A DNA stretch of 64,000 nucleotides from Armatimonadota bacterium. Lineage in GTDB: Bacteria > Armatimonadota > Fimbriimonadia > Fimbriimonadales > Fimbriimonadaceae. The notes under the pieces are model-generated. The model had not been told where the DNA came from and did no database searches. It was given only the letters and a program-made list of their open reading frames with translations. The DNA lies in the NCBI GenBank assembly GCA_018268395.1, contig JAFDWQ010000003.1, positions 159,238 through 223,237 on the forward strand, read 5' to 3'. A program made the translations under genes and the position numbers. Below, piece by piece: positions 52,433-60,106 of the stretch. Numbering within the stretch: the stretch's first letter is position 1; each line of letters opens with the position of its first letter.

Positions 52433-53607
52433 GTGCGAAGAAGAAGGTTTTGATCGTCGACGACGAGCTGAACATCCGTCGGATCCTAGAGGCGGCCCTC
52501 GACCGTCACGGCTGGAGCCCGTCCACGGCGGCCAGTGCCGAAGAAGCCCTGGCTAAGCTTAAAGAGTCGTCGTTTGACTGCGTCTTGACCGACGTCACCA
52601 TGCCGGGCATGAACGGTTATGAACTCCAGACGACCGTCGCCCAATCGTGGCCGGACGTTCCTGTCGTGATCATGACCGCGTTCGGCACGATCCCACAGGC
52701 TGTCCAAGCCATCCGGAACGGCGCGTTCGAGTTCGTGACCAAGCCGTTCGACCTCGAGAATTTGAAGCGCATCCTTGCCGCTGCGATGGACGAAGAAGTC
52801 GGGGCCAAGGCCAAACGTCCGGCAAAGTCGTCTCCGAAGCGCACGCCGTTCATCGCCGAATCGTCGGCGATGCAAGAGGTGTACGCGACCATCGAAAGAG
52901 TGTCCGATTCGCGGGCGACCGTCCTCGTCACGGGTGAAAGCGGGACAGGAAAGGAGGTCGTCGCGAGGCTGATCCACGAACTGTCCCCGCGCGCCGGCGA
53001 AGCCTTCGTGCCTGTTTCCTGCGCGGCGCTGCCCGAATCGCTCCTCGAGAGCGAACTCTTCGGCTACGAGAAAGGGGCGTTCACGGGCGCTCAAGGGGCC
53101 AAACCGGGCCGTTTCGAACTGGCCGACAAGGGCACGTTGTTCCTCGATGAGATCGGCGAGATTCCGGCGACGATCCAAGTCAAGCTCCTTCGGGTCCTCC
53201 AAGAGCGCGAGTTCGAGAGGCTGGGAGGTACGAAACCTGTCAAAGTCGACGTCCGTCTGGTGACCGCGACGAACAGGGACCTCCACCATGCCGTCGAAAC
53301 GGGCGATTTCCGGTTGGACCTGCTCTACAGGCTGCAAGTCGTCGAAATCCACATCCCTCCGCTACGGGAGCGCAGGGAAGACATCCTTCCGCTGGCCGAA
53401 CACTTCTTGGCCCGGTCGAGCGCCGAAAACGCCCGCAACCTGACCCATGTCGGCGACGACGCCTTGCTGCTTTTGCGAAACTACTCGTGGCCGGGCAACG
53501 TGCGGGAACTCGAGAACACGATGGAGCGGGCGGTCGTCTTGGCGGCCAAAGACGAAAACGTCCTTTCGTCAAGGCTCTTGCCACGGAACCTGCTCCAAGC
53601 GGCGTAG
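52429..53607 (+). CDS. NtrC-family sigma-54 activator lacking the DNA-binding domain
   Basis: 392 aa. Receiver domain 1-120 with D11, D12, phospho-Asp D55 and K105. The AAA+ domain has Walker A GESGTGKE at 169-176, GAFTGA at 216-221 (contacts sigma-54), Walker B TLFLDEIGE, and the final sub-domain NYSWPGNVRELENTMERAVVL. The protein stops about 20 residues later, before the Fis-type helix-turn-helix usual in NtrC/AtoC. It may thus act from solution, as FlgR does. Partner kinase is the gene just upstream. Confidence 0.93.
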   Translation: MSAKKKVLIVDDELNIRRILEAALDRHGWSPSTAASAEEALAKLKESSFDCVLTDVTMPGMNGYELQTTVAQSWPDVPVVIMTAFGTIPQAVQAIRNGAFEFVTKPFDLENLKRILAAAMDEEVGAKAKRPAKSSPKRTPFIAESSAMQEVYATIERVSDSRATVLVTGESGTGKEVVARLIHELSPRAGEAFVPVSCAALPESLLESELFGYEKGAFTGAQGAKPGRFELADKGTLFLDEIGEIPATIQVKLLRVLQEREFERLGGTKPVKVDVRLVTATNRDLHHAVETGDFRLDLLYRLQVVEIHIPPLRERREDILPLAEHFLARSSAENARNLTHVGDDALLLLRNYSWPGNVRELENTMERAVVLAAKDENVLSSRLLPRNLLQAA

Positions 53608-53664
53608 GAAGGGCTTAGGGCCAGGAACCTTTCGGGGGCTGAACCGACTTTACAGTTATGTACA

Positions 53665-54270
53665 GTGGTTCAAGCACGACAAAGTCTCATTGATCAGGGT
53701 GATGCGGGCCGGTTCACCGAACTGATGGCCCGGACGTACAAGAAGGTCTTCAACCTGGCGTACCGCCTTTCGGGAGACCGGACGGACGCGGCCGACCTGG
53801 CCCAAGAAGCGTTCTTCCGCGCCTACCGCGGTTTCGGCCAGTTCGAAGGCGACAGGCCGTTCGAAAACTGGGTGTTCCGGATCGTCACGCGGCTCTACTT
53901 GGACTTGAAGCGGACGCGGAACCGTCGCGTGAAGACCGTGTCCTACGATGCGCCTCTCAACGCGGACGGTAGCGACGACCCGGTGTACTTCGAGTCGTCC
54001 GACCCCAAGGCCAGTCCGGAAGACGCCTTCGTGTCCCGCTTCGTCAGCGAAGACCTGGAATGGTCGCTGGACAGACTGACGCGCGAACAGCGCGAGCTCG
54101 TGTGGATGGCCGACGTCGAAGGCGTCCCGTACCGCGAGATCGCCGAGAAGATCAATGCGCCCGTAGGAACCGTCCGATCCCGGCTTCATCGGGCCCATAA
54201 GCAGCTCCGGGCGCTCATGGAGTGCTACCGGAACGACTGCCGGTGCGGTAAAGCCTGCCCCAGCCACTGA
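53665..54270 (+). CDS. ECF-type sigma factor with Cys-rich C-terminal tail
   Basis: 201 aa. Region 2: ELMARTYKKVFNLAYRLSG, TDAADLAQEAFFRAYRGF, ENWVFRIVTRLYLDL. Region 4: SLDRLTREQRELVWMADVEGVPYREIAEKI, PVGTVRSRLHRAH. The tail C187-x4-C192-x-C194-x3-C198 plus H201 could hold zinc or respond to oxidants. GTG start 53665; TACAGT ends 8 bases upstream. No anti-sigma gene adjoins. Confidence 0.92.
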   Translation: MVQARQSLIDQGDAGRFTELMARTYKKVFNLAYRLSGDRTDAADLAQEAFFRAYRGFGQFEGDRPFENWVFRIVTRLYLDLKRTRNRRVKTVSYDAPLNADGSDDPVYFESSDPKASPEDAFVSRFVSEDLEWSLDRLTREQRELVWMADVEGVPYREIAEKINAPVGTVRSRLHRAHKQLRALMECYRNDCRCGKACPSH

Positions 54271-54296
54271 GGCAGGCCCGGCTTTCGGCCCGGCCG

Positions 54297-55448
54297 TTAG
54301 GCCGACGTCAGTTCGACGATCTTCGCGGCGGCTTCTTGCATGGTGGACGCGCCGACGATCTTCGTCCCTTCAAGGAGTTTGAGCGCGGCTTCGGCCGCCG
54401 TCCCTTCGACCCGGGCGACGACCGGAATGGACACGTCGATCGTGTCGAAGGCCTCAAGAATGCCCTTGGCGACTTCGTCGCCGCGGGTGATGCCTCCAAA
54501 GATATTGATCAGGAGGCCCCTGATGTCACTGTCCATGAGGACGAGCTCCACGCAGGACTTGACCCGGTCTGCTTGGGCTCCACCTCCGACGTCGAGGAAG
54601 TTTGCGGGCTGTCCGCCTGCCGCCTTGACTTCGTCCATCGAGCACATCACGAGTCCGGCGCCGTTGCCGATGATCCCGATATCGCCGCCGAGCCGGACGT
54701 AAGCGATGCCCCGCCGTGACGCTTCCGCTTCGATCGGGTCCTCGGCCGCATCGTCCTTGGTCGCTTCATATTGCGTGTGCCGGAACAACGCGTTGTCGTC
54801 GATCGCGACCTTCGCGTCGGCGGCGATCAGTTTTCCATCTGGGGTCAGGGCGACGGGATTGATCTCGACCAGATCGGCGTCGGACTCCAAATACGCCTTT
54901 ACGAGGGCCTTGACCATCGAGCCCATTTGCCTTCTCGCTTTATCGGGGATGTCGGCGTCCGCGAGGGCCTTGCGGACTTCGAAGTCGGCGAGACCCCAGG
55001 CCGGGTCGACCTCAAGGCGGACGATCGCGTTTGGCCGGTCGTGAGCGACCTGCTCGATGTCCATCCCGCCTTCGCGGCTGATCATCACGATGAGCTTTTG
55101 CGCCGCCCGGTCGAGAAGGACCGAGAGGTAGTACTCCTCCGCGATATCGACGAGCTCGCCGACGAGGACTTTCTCGACGACCATGCCTTGCGGGTTCTGG
55201 ACGCTCACGAGCTTCTGTCCGATCAGGGCCCCTGCGAACCGGCCCGCCTCCTCGGAGGACTCGAACAGCTTGACGCCGCCCGCTTTGCCTCGGCCGCCCA
55301 TCAGGACCTGTGCTTTGACGACGCACTTTCCACCGAAGGTCTCCGCGATCGCTCGGGCACCCGGCCCATCGGTCGCGACTTGGCCCTTGGGGACGACCAC
55401 GCCGTACTTCTCAAGGAGGTCCTTCGACTGGTACTCGTGCAGCTTCAT
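54297..55448 (-). CDS. sucC: Succinyl-CoA synthetase beta subunit
   Basis: 383 aa. MKLHEYQSKDLLEKYGV start and an ATP-grasp domain (KAQVLMGGRGKAGGVKLFE). The C-terminal ligase domain has LINIFGGITRGDEVA. It makes succinate, ATP/GTP and CoA from succinyl-CoA in the TCA cycle. ATG 55448 is the canonical family start; a TATGCT hexamer ends 9 bases before it. The alpha partner sucD, usually adjacent, is missing here. Confidence 0.95.
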   Translation of the reverse strand: MKLHEYQSKDLLEKYGVVVPKGQVATDGPGARAIAETFGGKCVVKAQVLMGGRGKAGGVKLFESSEEAGRFAGALIGQKLVSVQNPQGMVVEKVLVGELVDIAEEYYLSVLLDRAAQKLIVMISREGGMDIEQVAHDRPNAIVRLEVDPAWGLADFEVRKALADADIPDKARRQMGSMVKALVKAYLESDADLVEINPVALTPDGKLIAADAKVAIDDNALFRHTQYEATKDDAAEDPIEAEASRRGIAYVRLGGDIGIIGNGAGLVMCSMDEVKAAGGQPANFLDVGGGAQADRVKSCVELVLMDSDIRGLLINIFGGITRGDEVAKGILEAFDTIDVSIPVVARVEGTAAEAALKLLEGTKIVGASTMQEAAAKIVELTSA

Positions 55449-55499
55449 GCAGGGCGGAGCATACCGGGGGAGCGGCGCGTCCAAGGACGATGGGTCGGA

Positions 55500-56672
55500 T
55501 CACGGCTTGTCGGACGAGCGCTTCTTACGGCGGCGCTTGCGCTGCGGGACAAGGCCCTTGACCGCAGAGAGATTGCCGAAACAGAGGAGCTTGTCGCCCG
55601 GCTGAAGGATCCGGGTCTCGGGAGGGTTCGGGATCGTCTCGCTCCCGTGTTCGAGCGTCAAGACGACCACGTCCTCTTCGCGCAGCCCCGTGTCTCGAAT
55701 GGCCTTCGACGCGAGGGGCGAGTCCGATCCTACGGTCAGTTCCGATACGCCGTAGCCCTTCGTGACCATGAGCCGCTCTCGGATGTCGAGCTCGGGGAAC
55801 TCGACCTGTTCGGACACGTAGTCGACGATCGCGCCGGCGACGTCGATGCCTGTCGACGTCTCGATCCCTTCCAAACCGGGCGAAGAGTTCACTTCGATCA
55901 CCTGGGGCCCGTCCTGAGCCTCAAGGATGTCGACGCCGGCGATCCTGAGTCCCAAGATCTGGGCGGCACGGACCGCCGTCCGCTCGTAGGACCGCTCCAA
56001 TTGGACCGCTTCGGCCTTGCCTCCCCGGTGGACGTTGGCCCGGAACTCTTGGCCGGTAGCGGTCCGTCTCATCGCGGCCACGACTTGGTCGCCGACGACG
56101 ATGGCCCGGATGTCCTTGCCTTTGCTTTCGGCGACGAACTTCTGGATCAAGACGTTCTGCTTCGCGCCTTGGAGGGTCTCGATGATGGCTTCTGCGACCT
56201 TTTGGCTCTCGGCGAGGATCACCCCGACGCCTTGCGTCCCTTCGAGGACCTTGATGATCACAGGCGCGCCGCCGACCCGCTCGATCGCGGGCAAGATGTC
56301 CTCCCGTCCCCGCACGAACGACGTCGGAGCCAGGCCGATGTCGTACTTGCTCAGGATCTGGAGCGAGCGCAGCTTGTCCCGCGAGTTGTTGATCGCGTTG
56401 GCCGTGTTCGCGACGAACACGTTCATCTGCTGGAACTGACGGACGACGCTCGATCCGAAGAACGTGATCGACGCTCCGATCCGTGGGATGACGGCGTCGT
56501 AGTGTCCGATCCTTCGGCCGGAATAGAAGAGTTCGGGCGATCCCTTTTCGAGGAGGATCGAAAACCGGTGCGTATCGAGGACGAGGCACCGGTGTCCTCG
56601 CAGGCGGGCCGCTTCACGGATCCGGCACGTGCTGTACGACCGGGGCGCCCGGGACAGGACGGCGATCCTCAT
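55500..56672 (-). CDS. RimK-family ATP-grasp ligase with C-terminal RCK_C-like domain
   Basis: 390 aa. Residues 1-290 form the RimK ATP-grasp: PRIGASITFFGSSVVRQF, VIIKVLEGTQGVGV, DIRAIVVGDQVVAAM, VDILEAQDGPQVIEVNSSPGLEGIE. RimK enzymes add glutamate to C-termini of proteins (S6) or make related amide bonds. Residues about 310-380 resemble a TrkA-C/RCK_C ligand domain (LTVGSDSPLASKAIRD, LQPGDKLLCFG). The basic tail reads RKRRRKKRS. ATG 56672 overlaps the protease gene's stop. The target is unknown. Confidence 0.87.
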   Translation of the reverse strand: MRIAVLSRAPRSYSTCRIREAARLRGHRCLVLDTHRFSILLEKGSPELFYSGRRIGHYDAVIPRIGASITFFGSSVVRQFQQMNVFVANTANAINNSRDKLRSLQILSKYDIGLAPTSFVRGREDILPAIERVGGAPVIIKVLEGTQGVGVILAESQKVAEAIIETLQGAKQNVLIQKFVAESKGKDIRAIVVGDQVVAAMRRTATGQEFRANVHRGGKAEAVQLERSYERTAVRAAQILGLRIAGVDILEAQDGPQVIEVNSSPGLEGIETSTGIDVAGAIVDYVSEQVEFPELDIRERLMVTKGYGVSELTVGSDSPLASKAIRDTGLREEDVVVLTLEHGSETIPNPPETRILQPGDKLLCFGNLSAVKGLVPQRKRRRKKRSSDKP

Positions 56673-57091
56673 CGGCCGACCTTGCCTTGGACATAGGAAA
56701 GCTCGGGATCGACGGTGAAGGACCCGTCGAGCGCGGAGCGCCCGACGAGCATCCTGACGTTCATGTTGTCCCGGTTGACAAGGCTCACTTCGACGGTTTT
56801 GACGATCGGGCCGATCCGGAGCACCGTCCGGACGAAATAGCGCTCGCGGATGTCTCCGTTGCTGCTCCGGACGTGGCTTCGTCGGACGGCCGTCGCTTCG
56901 ACGGTGACGCGCTTGTGCCGGGACAGGCGACTCAGGACGACATCGAACCGGATCCGGTCGTTCCCGAGGTCGTCGAGGTCTTCGACATGGATCGCGCTCG
57001 TGCGGGCTCCGGTGTCGATCTTGGCCCGTAAGTCCGTGATGCCCCAATCGGGCAAAGAGACGTATTCCCTCCAACCGACGGTCGCCTTCAT
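56669..57091 (-). CDS. RimK-associated (ATP-dependent zinc) protease family protein
   Basis: 140 aa matching the Zn_protease family (pfam05618), with an aspartic-protease-like LRAKIDTGARTSAIHV near residue 23-38 and ESxLVGRSAL-type VRMLVGRSALDG. Such proteins are often found next to RimK. Whether they cut poly-glutamate or another target is not settled. It overlaps the rimK-like gene by 4 bases. CACAAT ends 8 bases before the ATG. Confidence 0.85.
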   Translation of the reverse strand: MKATVGWREYVSLPDWGITDLRAKIDTGARTSAIHVEDLDDLGNDRIRFDVVLSRLSRHKRVTVEATAVRRSHVRSSNGDIRERYFVRTVLRIGPIVKTVEVSLVNRDNMNVRMLVGRSALDGSFTVDPELSYVQGKVGR

Positions 57092-57154
57092 GACGCTTCA
57101 TTGTGGACCGTGGCCCCCCGCGAAAACACAAGCGGGTAAGTTCTCGGCCGGGAC

Positions 57155-58018
57155 ATGCTTCTGAAGTCGATCAACTACTGGTCTTATCCCGGCGGGCTCG
57201 AAGGAACGCTGGACGTCGTCGCCTTTCTTCGGACGGCGAAAGAGCACGGTTACGAGGCCGTCGAGCTTGCGGTCGGAGAGCCAGGCTCAGCGCTCGGGAC
57301 GGACGCCACCGAGGCGCAATGCCGAGCGGTCGCCGAAGAAGCGGCGCGGCTCGGACTGTCTTTGCCGTCCGTCGCGAGCGGGCTCTACTGGGGGCGCAAC
57401 CTGGCGGACGCGACCCCTGCGGCGCGTGAGGCAGCGCGTGATGACCTTGAAAAGGTGCTTCAGGTCTCATCTTGGCTCGGTGCGAAGACCTTGCTGACGA
57501 TCCCCGGTGCCGTCGACGTTTTCTTCTTGCCGGACCGGCCCAAGTTGCCCTACGCCCATGTGTGGGAGCACGCGACGTCGGGTCTTCGCTCCTTGTTACC
57601 GGTCGCGGAACGCTGCCAGGTCCGGATGGGGATCGAAAACGTCTGGAACAAGTTCCTGATGTCTCCACAGGAGACGGCGTCGTTCATCGACCAGTTCGGG
57701 TCGCCTTGGGTCGGTGCCTACGTGGACGTGGGGAACCTTCTCCCGTTCGGGGAGGCGCACGACTGGCTCCGGCACCTTGGCCACCGTGTCGTCGGCGTCC
57801 ATTTCAAGGATTTCCGCCGCGCTGTGGGTACGGTCGAAGGGTTCGTCGACCTGCTCGAAGGCGACGTCGATTGGCCCGAAGTGACGGCGGCCCTGAGGGA
57901 CATCGGATACGAGGGCCCGGTCGTCGCCGAGCTGATTCCGGGTTACCGTCACTTTCCGTCGGTCAGGGCACAGAACGCGTCCACGGCCATGGACGCGATC
58001 TTGGGCCGGACCGTCTGA
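57155..58018 (+). CDS. Sugar phosphate isomerase/epimerase, TIM barrel
   Basis: 287 aa. Metal-site motifs: GYEAVELAVG (Glu), MGIENVWNKF (Glu), VGAYVDVGN (Asp), VVGVHFKDFRR (His) and VVAELIPGYRH (Glu). This resembles hexulose-6-phosphate or L-xylulose-type isomerases, with unknown substrate. It is only weakly like the member at 14486. It precedes the subtilases by 180 bases; that gap holds an 8-bp stem TCCGTCCG / CGGACGGA (about 58029-58084). Confidence 0.87.
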   Translation: MLLKSINYWSYPGGLEGTLDVVAFLRTAKEHGYEAVELAVGEPGSALGTDATEAQCRAVAEEAARLGLSLPSVASGLYWGRNLADATPAAREAARDDLEKVLQVSSWLGAKTLLTIPGAVDVFFLPDRPKLPYAHVWEHATSGLRSLLPVAERCQVRMGIENVWNKFLMSPQETASFIDQFGSPWVGAYVDVGNLLPFGEAHDWLRHLGHRVVGVHFKDFRRAVGTVEGFVDLLEGDVDWPEVTAALRDIGYEGPVVAELIPGYRHFPSVRAQNASTAMDAILGRTV

Positions 58019-58198
58019 ACCCCAGAAGGTGTCCGTCCGCCCTCGAGGCCTTTGTAGACGAACGAAAGCAGAGTTTCGTCGGACGGAGTGGAAGGAACCG
58101 CTGGAAAAGCCCTCGCCCAGTGGCGTGTCGTTCGGGATTCAGGATCCTGTGTGATACACTGGCTCTCGGGTGACGCACGTCGCCTTGTGAGAGTCAAC

Positions 58199-59938
58199 AT
58201 GAACATGCTTAAGACACTTTCGGTGTCCGCTTTGCTTTCAACTGGAGTCATCGCCTTTGCAGGCGGGATGGAGTTCGTTCCCAAAGTCCAGCTCGGTTTC
58301 GTCGAGAAGCCCGGTCAAATGGAGTTCTCGGGCAAGATGATCGCCCGCCCGCTCCAGCCGGCCGCTTGGAAGAGGCTCGGTTATTCCGCGTTCGGCGCAG
58401 AGACGCAACACGTCGCCGCCGAGATCCAACTGGGATCGATGGTCTGGGGCCGGATTCCCGAGACCGACATGTATCTGATCACCGTTCCGAACGGCGAGAC
58501 GGAGAACACGCTGTCCTCTAAGCTGATGAAAACGGGCCTGTTCGAGTACGTCGAACCGGACTGGCGCGTCTATCCGGCCTACACGCCGAACGACACCCAG
58601 TTGGGCAGCCAGTGGAGCCACGCGAACAACGGTGCGACAAGCGCCTGGGACATCCAGCGCGGTTCGGCCAGCCTGATCGTCGGCGTCACCGATACCGGGA
58701 TTTGGTACAACCACGAAGACCTCCTCCTGAACCGCGTTTCCGGTGCCAACTCGGCCAACGGTACGACGATCCGGACAGAAGCGTCCTTCGGCCTGTCGGT
58801 GGTCAAGGACCTCCATGGCCACGGCACGCACTGCACGGGGATCGCCGACGGTAATTCGAACAACGGCAAGGGCATCGCCGGCGTCAACATCGAGGGCACG
58901 CGGCACGTGATGTGCCGTGTCAGCGACACCTCCGGCGGAGGATCGAGCATCGCGGCCTTGACGCTCGGCATGCTCTGGTGCGCCCAGAACGGTGCGCGCG
59001 TCGTCAGCACGAGCTACTCGGGCGTCCAGTCCGCTGCCGTCGGGACGACCGGTACCCAGATGAAGAACGACTATGACTCGCTGTCTTGCTGGGCCGCGGG
59101 CAACGACGGCGGGACATATGGGGCGCAGTTCGACTGGCCGGACGTGACGATCGTCGGTGCGGGGCAGTCCAACAACACTTTGGCCCCCTTCTCCGCTCGT
59201 GGGGTGTTCCTCGACGTCGTCGCCCCTGGAGCCAACATCCTTTCCACGATCTGGGACGGTGACGCTTTCACGAACCATTACACGTCTTGGGACGGCACCA
59301 GCATGGCCTGCCCGTACGCCGCAGGTATCGCTACGATGATCCTCGCCCAAAACCCGACGTACAAGACGGACCGTATCCGCGACGTCCTCAACCGGTCGAG
59401 CATCAATATGGGTGTAGCCTCGACCTATGGATGGGGCCGGGTCAACCTATGGAACGCCATGGGCCGTAAAGCCAATAGCTTGAACGTGACCGTAGGGACC
59501 ACCGTGAGCGGAGGCGCCAGCGACCTTGACCGGGTCGACGGCAACGTGCTTCAACTCAAGCCGAGCGCGGTCTCGGTCGGAAACCCGCCCGTTCAGATCG
59601 TCACGGAGCACGACGTGTTCGCCTATGCGGGCAACAATTACGGCGAGATTTCCGTCGAAGTCACGGCCAAGGCGGACGTGGCCGGGCCGTTCGGTCAAGC
59701 CGTCTGGATCTGGAACTTCACGACCGGCAAATGGGAGCAACTGGCGACCGGCGGAATGGGGACTTCGTTCGGTTACTTCGAAGGCGTCAAGCCGTTGACG
59801 GCCGGCAACTTCGCCGATTACATCCAGGCCGGAAAGTGCCGGGCCAAGTGGGGTTTCACTCCGACCGGCCCGGTCGGGGCACCGCTTTCGGCCTCGGTCG
59901 AGCAAGTCACGGTCCGAACGTTACGTGCTAGCGAATAA
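58199..59938 (+). CDS. Exported subtilisin-like serine protease (S8), copy 1
   Basis: 579 aa. Signal peptide (MNMLKTLSVSALLSTGVIAFAG), propeptide to about 125, S8 catalytic domain about 155-455: D165 in VGVTDTGI, H208 in HGHGTHC, oxyanion N302 in WAAGNDGG, S368 in GTSMACPYAAG. A C-terminal beta-rich domain follows with AGNFADYIQAGKCRAKWGF. ATG 58199 fits the signal peptide. An inverted-repeat terminator separates it from its tandem copy. Confidence 0.93.
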   Translation: MNMLKTLSVSALLSTGVIAFAGGMEFVPKVQLGFVEKPGQMEFSGKMIARPLQPAAWKRLGYSAFGAETQHVAAEIQLGSMVWGRIPETDMYLITVPNGETENTLSSKLMKTGLFEYVEPDWRVYPAYTPNDTQLGSQWSHANNGATSAWDIQRGSASLIVGVTDTGIWYNHEDLLLNRVSGANSANGTTIRTEASFGLSVVKDLHGHGTHCTGIADGNSNNGKGIAGVNIEGTRHVMCRVSDTSGGGSSIAALTLGMLWCAQNGARVVSTSYSGVQSAAVGTTGTQMKNDYDSLSCWAAGNDGGTYGAQFDWPDVTIVGAGQSNNTLAPFSARGVFLDVVAPGANILSTIWDGDAFTNHYTSWDGTSMACPYAAGIATMILAQNPTYKTDRIRDVLNRSSINMGVASTYGWGRVNLWNAMGRKANSLNVTVGTTVSGGASDLDRVDGNVLQLKPSAVSVGNPPVQIVTEHDVFAYAGNNYGEISVEVTAKADVAGPFGQAVWIWNFTTGKWEQLATGGMGTSFGYFEGVKPLTAGNFADYIQAGKCRAKWGFTPTGPVGAPLSASVEQVTVRTLRASE

Positions 59939-59977
59939 TCGATAAGTTGGCGGGCGAATTTCCGCCCAAACGTTCAT

Positions 59978-60014
59978 CAGTGAAGGCCCCTCAAGAAAGT
60001 GCGGGCCTTCACTG
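59978..60014 (+). terminator. Hairpin terminator after subtilase copy 1
   Basis: A perfect 12-bp stem CAGTGAAGGCCC / GGGCCTTCACTG (59978-59989 with 60003-60014), 13-base loop, followed by ACATTTATG. A smaller hairpin GGGCG / CGCCC lies just ahead (about 59952-59967). Confidence 0.75.
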
Positions 60015-60106
60015 ACATTTATGCGGGGTAATTCGCTCCGCTCCTATGAGTATGATAAACTGGCACGGGGTTGGCAGTGGCCTGCCCCGAGAGAGAGACG
60101 TCAGCA

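Noticed and set aside
54268-54300. GC-rich hairpin as terminator between the sigma gene and sucC
   Set aside because: The arms are direct repeats (GGCCCGG) rather than a clean inverted repeat, and there is no T run.
54771-56696. 641-codon plus-strand frame
   Set aside because: Antisense to sucC and the RimK-like gene.
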